Assembly: GCA_965261065.1 (NCBI GenBank)
Contig: OZ253444.1
Coordinates: 558,001-622,000, forward strand
Length of the DNA stretch: 64,000 nucleotides
Direction: 5' to 3'
From: JAKZVK01 sp965261065
GTDB taxonomy: Bacteria > Acidobacteriota > Terriglobia > Bryobacterales > UBA6623
The notes under the pieces are model-generated. The model had not been told where the DNA came from, did no database searches, and worked only from the letters and a program-made list of their open reading frames with translations. The translations under genes and the position numbers were made by a program. Position 1 is the stretch's first letter, and each line of letters begins with the position of its first letter. This document shows, one piece after another, positions 63,039-64,000 of this stretch.

Positions 63039-63126
63039 GGTTAGGACTGGGCGCGTAGGGCGAAGGTATTTCTATAGGTGCGCTGGAAGCGATCGGAGCG
63101 GGCGACCTTTTCCAAACTCCAGGGGT

Positions 63127-63138
63127 ACGGCATGCCGT
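63127..63138. repeat. Palindrome core ACGGCATGCCGT, fourth copy
   Basis: Core of the palindrome family (context GTACGGCATGCCGTGCCAC), between the decayed transposase and the ferredoxin/MBL gene. Confidence 0.55.
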
Positions 63139-63168
63139 GCCACGACATTCTGAACACGGGTCTCCCGG

Positions 63169-64000
63169 CTACTCCGCGCCCATGCGTTCGATCAGGGCGC
63201 TGAGTTCGCCGCGCATGGCGTCCGACGAGCCGGCTTGATAGCGGCGGCCGTGGCCGGGGAGAACCCACTCGAAATCGAAGTCGAGCAGACGCTCCATGGA
63301 GCGGATCTGCTCGTCCCAGTTGTACCAGCAGACACGCTTTGACGCGTGGAGCGCGCCCACGCGCGGCGACCACCATAGATGGTCGCCGGTGAACAAGTAT
63401 CGGCCGCGGTAGAGGTACGCGACGCTGCCGCGGGTATGGCCGGGGACCGGGATGGCCCACAGTTCGTCGTCCAACTGGGCGGGCTCGTCGATGACCAGTT
63501 GGAGTTCCACGCCGGCCAATCCGCCGACGGCCTCGATGCGGTGGATCGCGCGTTCGCATCCGAAACGTTTGGCGAACTTGGCATGGTCGGCCACGTCGTC
63601 GCGGTGCGTGAGCCACATGCGCAGCACGCCGCCCAAGTCGCCGATGTGCCGCAACAAAGGGCCGGCGGCACGGGGCGAATCGACCATCCAATTGCCGTCA
63701 GGACGGCTGATCAAGTAGCTCGAAGCGCCGAAGGAAGATTCCGAGGCAAAGCCGCAGTAGAAAATGTTGCCGTCCACTGGCTCCGGGAACTGTGTGGCCG
63801 CGGCGCCTGCGTCGGAGGGCTCGACGGTCCCGATCGAAGAGGTCGGGCAGGCGACCAGGGCCATCAAAGCCCGGGTGCGCTCGTCGTCGGAGCGAGGTTG
63901 CTGATGAACGTACGACTGCTCGACGCCGTCGGAGCGGAGGAAGGTGGCCGGCGCGACGAAGCGGCAGGTGTCGCAGTCGATGCAGGAGTCGTCGACGTAG
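63169..64000 (-). CDS. Ferredoxin-like/metallo-beta-lactamase fusion protein (5' end outside window)
   Basis: The frame is open to the right edge. The visible N-terminal part has DDSCIDCDTCRFVAPATF, three cysteines and a proline as in bacterial [4Fe-4S] ferredoxin modules. After a short linker (ALMALVACPTSS) comes an MBL-fold domain with MWLTHRDDVADHAKF, a variant of the HxHxDH metal motif, then VPGHTRGSVAYLY, FTGDHLWW and LPGHGRRY. The HRDDVADH form is characteristic of a family also found in cyanobacteria and plants, of unknown function. Ending it at TTG 63867 would discard the ferredoxin part, so the longer partial gene is preferred. Confidence 0.82.
   Translation of the reverse strand, partial: YVDDSCIDCDTCRFVAPATFLRSDGVEQSYVHQQPRSDDERTRALMALVACPTSSIGTVEPSDAGAAATQFPEPVDGNIFYCGFASESSFGASSYLISRPDGNWMVDSPRAAGPLLRHIGDLGGVLRMWLTHRDDVADHAKFAKRFGCERAIHRIEAVGGLAGVELQLVIDEPAQLDDELWAIPVPGHTRGSVAYLYRGRYLFTGDHLWWSPRVGALHASKRVCWYNWDEQIRSMERLLDFDFEWVLPGHGRRYQAGSSDAMRGELSALIERMGAE

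Noticed and set aside
1..64000. CRISPR arrays, tRNA or rRNA genes
   Set aside because: No regularly spaced direct repeats, no T-arm/acceptor pattern outside coding regions and no rRNA-like segments were seen on reading both strands.

Overview
The window is a GC-rich bacterial chromosome segment, most likely from an Acidobacteriota member (Bryobacterales/Solibacterales-like). This placement is inferred from gene content: a Ser/Thr kinase fused to PD40/TolB-type propeller repeats, an ACE-like M2 dipeptidase lipoprotein, secreted PQQ-like propellers starting with DWPxxRG-type motifs, sulfatases, an HpnG/HpnC/HpnD/HpnE hopanoid locus, and very abundant dispersed palindromic repeats. Sulfatases and PQQ-like propellers also occur in Planctomycetes, so the assignment is not certain. 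No rRNA, tRNA or CRISPR was recognised.

Layout. 1-8.1 kb: mfd (cut by the left edge) coupled to an hldE-type heptose-phosphate adenylyltransferase, a winged-helix AAA+ ATPase, a methyltransferase-like protein, an iron-type glycerol dehydrogenase and a secreted propeller with two EF-hands. 8.1-10.1 kb: insertion sequence copy 1. 10.2-16 kb: two sulfatases, TonB, a lone nuoA and a glycosyltransferase. 16.5-20 kb: a LysR regulator divergent from leuA (short form) and leuB. 20.1-22.3 kb: an IS1595-type element abutting a truncated IS4-type transposase. 22.6-26.8 kb: an RND efflux pair. 27-30.6 kb: two hicAB toxin-antitoxin modules on either side of an M3 oligopeptidase. 30.7-37.9 kb: LolA-like protein, CPBP protease, interrupted comEC, M2 peptidase, cyclophilin. 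38-45.8 kb: three PQQ-like propellers, an iron alcohol dehydrogenase, vapBC and an adenylate-forming enzyme. 46-48 kb: IS copy 2, inverted relative to copy 1. 48-55.3 kb: ispH, hpnG, two zinc dehydrogenases, hpnC, hpnD, hpnE. 55.5-64 kb: interrupted kinase-propeller gene, ABM-domain protein, two paralogous secreted amidohydrolases, a decayed transposase and a ferredoxin/metallo-beta-lactamase protein cut by the right edge.

The most interesting biology is the hopanoid locus. HpnC, HpnD and HpnE make squalene and HpnG removes adenine from adenosylhopane. Between them, with a 4-base overlap to hpnG, lie two zinc-dependent medium-chain dehydrogenases. They are candidates for the poorly defined reduction of ribosylhopane to bacteriohopanetetrol.

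The second theme is genome flux. Two almost identical 1,943-bp insertion sequences carry perfect 9-bp target duplications, two other transposases are truncated or decayed, and three families of dispersed palindromes occupy intergenic spaces. Five otherwise conserved genes carry one lesion each: three apparent one-base losses in G/C triplet runs (sulfatase, two hicA genes) and two in-frame stops (comEC, kinase). These are either real decay or assembly errors; the sequence alone cannot tell.
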